This document shows positions 22,437-24,142 of a stretch of DNA of 24,142 bases, piece after piece. This DNA is from Thermoplasmata archaeon (GTDB lineage: Archaea; Thermoplasmatota; Thermoplasmata; UBA184). The stretch's first letter is position 1. Every line of letters starts with the position of its first letter. The stretch spans positions 1-24,142 of the forward strand of contig JASHUP010000076.1 of the NCBI GenBank assembly GCA_030039915.1. Reading direction: 5' to 3'. The notes under the pieces were generated by a model that was not told the origin of the DNA, did no database searches, and saw only the letters and a program-made list of their open reading frames with translations. Position numbers and translations under genes: made by a program.

Positions 22437-23723
22437 ACGGCGATCCCCTTTCTCGTCCTTCCGCTCGCGCTGCTCGGGCTCGTTCCCGTGGCCTATCTGC
22501 TCGTCAACTCGTACCTGTCTCGGAAGCACCGACCCGGTGGAACCCGCGTTCGCGTTCCGTCGAGCGAGATCTCGATCATCGTCCCGGTGCACGGGACCGA
22601 CCCCGGCGCGTTCCGGGAAGCGATCACCTCCGTCGCCGGGCAAGGCTGCTCATTCACGGTCGTGGGCGATGGTTGTCTTGAGCCGTATCGGGCCATCACG
22701 GAAGCGCTCGGAGGGCGGTTCGTCCCGCTCGAACACCACGTCGGCAAGAAGGCCGCGATCGGCGCCGGGCTCGACACGGTGCGCACGCCGTACGTCCTCC
22801 TCGTCGACAGCGATTCCGTGCTTCCTCCCCATGCGGCCCGGGACCTCGCCTCACGGTTCGTCGCCGGCGTCGGGGGCGTTGGGGCCAACCTCACGGTCAA
22901 GGATACGGGACGCCCGGTCGCGTACTGCGCGGAGTTCGTGGAACGGGCGCGAGAGGTGGTGCTGCGCGCGATGTCCTCGCGCGGGAGCGTCCTCTACCTC
23001 GACGGGGCCTGCGCCATGTTCCGGACCGAGGTGATCCGACCGTTCGTTCGGTCCTCGGAATTCCAGGACCTCCGCGTCCTCGGTCATCCCAGCCCTCTCG
23101 GGGACGACTGGCAGCTCACGGACCACATCCTTCGGGAGGGACTCACGACGGTGAAGGCCTACGACGTCCACGTCGTGACCTGTCCGAAAGCGACGTTCTC
23201 CGAGTTCGTCCAACAAAATGTACGATGGTCGCGCTCGAACTGGATCCGGCTCGGCCGCTTTTTGACGGGACGCGGCCCCTCGCGACGGGGCGCCTTCTTC
23301 ACGTTCGAAGTGGTGGCGACCTACGCCCTGCCGTTGATCGCGTTCGCGACCCTGATCGCGCGGGTGCCGCTGATCCTTCACGTGGCCGCGAGCGCGCCGC
23401 TCACGCTCGAGGGGGTCGGCCTGGTGCTGCTCCGCTCGGTGGTCGGCATCCCCCGGAGCGTGACCGCTGCGGCGACCCGTCTCTTGCTCACGCTCGCCGG
23501 CGCCTTTGCGACGGGTGTCTACTTCGGGACGCTCCTTCGGACCAGTCGCCACCCGGCCCTTCGGATGGTTGCGTACGGCGCGCTCGGCACCGCGATCCTC
23601 TTCGCCACGGCGGTGTTCGGTCTGTTCACCTTCTGGAAGCGCCCTCGTTGGGGCGCGCCCGCCGCGCCCGGGCCGGCCCGCGGTCCGATCTCCTCGCCCG
23701 GCGAAGCGTACTGGACCCACTGA
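22437..23723 (+). CDS. Membrane-bound processive family 2 glycosyltransferase, apparent ACG start
   Basis: The 428-residue protein resembles hyaluronan and cellulose synthase-like enzymes, which polymerise sugars from nucleotide donors and extrude the chain. It has ISIIVPVHGTD at the start of the GT-A fold, the DxD motif in LLVDSDSVLPP, an acceptor-site GDDWQLTDHI, and the processive signature QQNVRW. Several membrane segments follow (about residues 290-390). The first standard codon is GTG at 22488, inside the N-terminal hydrophobic segment. ACG at 22437 adds MAIPFLVLPLALLGLVP, completing the membrane helix, and follows GAGTGA by six bases. An in-frame TGA lies two codons before the ACG. Confidence 0.85.
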   Translation, partial: TAIPFLVLPLALLGLVPVAYLLVNSYLSRKHRPGGTRVRVPSSEISIIVPVHGTDPGAFREAITSVAGQGCSFTVVGDGCLEPYRAITEALGGRFVPLEHHVGKKAAIGAGLDTVRTPYVLLVDSDSVLPPHAARDLASRFVAGVGGVGANLTVKDTGRPVAYCAEFVERAREVVLRAMSSRGSVLYLDGACAMFRTEVIRPFVRSSEFQDLRVLGHPSPLGDDWQLTDHILREGLTTVKAYDVHVVTCPKATFSEFVQQNVRWSRSNWIRLGRFLTGRGPSRRGAFFTFEVVATYALPLIAFATLIARVPLILHVAASAPLTLEGVGLVLLRSVVGIPRSVTAAATRLLLTLAGAFATGVYFGTLLRTSRHPALRMVAYGALGTAILFATAVFGLFTFWKRPRWGAPAAPGPARGPISSPGEAYWTH

Positions 23724-23852
23724 CCGCCGGCCCGCTTCGCCCAAGGTTCTCCTCGCATCCGTCCACGGCGTACGTTCTCGGCCCCGCTCGATTCCGGGAA
23801 GCGGAGTTCCCCCGGCGGTCGACGCGGGCCCGAGGACGCTCCGAGGGAGCAC

Positions 23853-23860
23853 CTAAATAC
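23853..23860 (+). promoter_or_regulatory. TATA box ahead of a tRNA-like sequence
   Basis: CTAAATAC is centred about 28 bases before the tRNA-like 5' end at 23885, the spacing of archaeal tRNA promoters. Confidence 0.5.
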
Positions 23861-23884
23861 GGTGCGAGTTCGAAGGGAGCCCGC

Positions 23885-23937
23885 GGGCCCGTAGTATAGC
23901 TTGGGCCAAATCATTTAGGCCCATAGGGCCGGCACAT
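23885..23937 (+). pseudogene. tRNA-like 5' fragment or tRNA remnant
   Basis: The sequence begins GGGCCCG-TA-GTATAGC, exactly as a tRNA acceptor strand, the TA spacer and the start of a D-arm, and continues with GGCCAAATCATTTAGGCC, similar to the D-arm and anticodon stem of archaeal tRNA-Glu/Asp. The following loop does not have the invariant T before the anticodon. Neither a T-arm (GGTTCRAATCC) nor the matching CGGGCCC 3' acceptor strand is found downstream in the window. It may be a decayed tRNA, a split or interrupted tRNA, or a chance likeness. Confidence 0.35.
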
Positions 23938-24089
23938 CCTCCCTCAACTCCGATCACAAGTCTCGTGAACTGGCGGCGACCGAATATGCCGTTCTTTAGG
24001 GAACAAATCGACGGCTGCAGTGGCCCATCTCTCCGTAGGGCACCCAATCCCCGGTCGGGTCGACGGCAGACTTGTCTTGTAGTACTTAT

Positions 24090-24107
24090 TGTATGACCTG
24101 TCATACA
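24090..24107. promoter_or_regulatory. Perfect palindrome, operator-like, ahead of the last gene
   Basis: TGTATGAC-CT-GTCATACA is a perfect 8+2+8 inverted repeat. It lies directly after a TATA-like TACTTATTG (24083-24091) and 16 bases before the ATG at 24124, an ideal repressor position. The regulator that binds it is not identified. Confidence 0.6.
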
Positions 24108-24123
24108 TAGGTGTGTGTAAGTC

Positions 24124-24142
24124 ATGGCAAAGGCGAACCTGC
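24124..24142 (+). CDS. Start of a truncated gene at the window edge
   Basis: Only MAKANL can be read before the window ends. The support is contextual: a TATA-like box about 37 bases upstream and the palindrome between it and the ATG. No function can be given. Confidence 0.35.

Noticed and set aside
23853..24125. 90-codon minus-strand frame over the tRNA-like region and palindrome
   Set aside because: It has no ribosome-binding site or known domain and would run through promoter elements on the other strand.
1..24142. CRISPR arrays, insertion sequences or integrases
   Set aside because: I saw no regularly spaced repeats, no transposase or integrase motifs and no terminal inverted repeats in the window.

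Overview
The window is about 24 kb of GC-rich chromosomal DNA from an archaeon. The clearest marker is the run RpoE1 - Spt4 - GTP-dependent dephospho-CoA kinase - eS24 - eS31 (20387-22351), an archaeal information-processing cluster. Supporting evidence is a TA0938-type zinc protein (a family first seen in Thermoplasma), TATA-box promoters about 25-28 bases ahead of several start codons (leaderless transcripts), and an Lrp/AsnC regulator. The best guess is a high-GC member of Thermoplasmatota; the rank below that cannot be fixed from sequence alone.

Layout. 1-9600 is a patchwork of small, mostly single-gene units: a zinc-free medium-chain reductase, two GNAT acetyltransferases, a PAS-domain protein, two VOC proteins, a two-gene ABC-2 exporter, a thioredoxin-fold protein with a degraded active site, and several very small or hypothetical proteins, including a 41-residue leaderless zinc-finger gene and a 41-residue very basic protein. 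9636-11058 (minus strand) is a compact three-gene unit built around a heme-oxygenase-like candidate metalloprotein. 11241-13237 encodes the two-step agmatine-to-putrescine route (AguB and AguA, translationally coupled). 13347-14805 has a SHOCT membrane protein and an aquaporin. 14802-18101 (minus strand) is a metal-uptake operon in the order regulator (DtxR/MntR) - binding protein - ATPase - permease, with a perfect palindrome next to the TATA box. 18353-20266 is an MFS exporter divergent from an Lrp-type regulator. 20387-23723 is the RNA polymerase/ribosomal run ending in a processive family 2 glycosyltransferase. 23724-24142 has no complete gene but holds a promoter, a tRNA-like 5' fragment, a perfect operator-like palindrome and the first codons of another gene.

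The most unusual signal is translational. Five genes have no ATG, GTG or TTG that can start the whole conserved protein, but each has an in-frame ACG 6-8 bases after a good Shine-Dalgarno sequence: eS31 (22157), the glycosyltransferase (22437), the metal-binding protein (17669), the TA0938-type zinc protein (9938) and a membrane protein (8423). In eS31 an in-frame stop lies three codons upstream and no standard start occurs before the zinc-finger domain, so the conclusion is nearly forced. Either ACG is used directly as a start codon in this lineage, or ACG is converted to AUG in the mRNA. Standard gene callers would truncate four of these genes and miss eS31 altogether.
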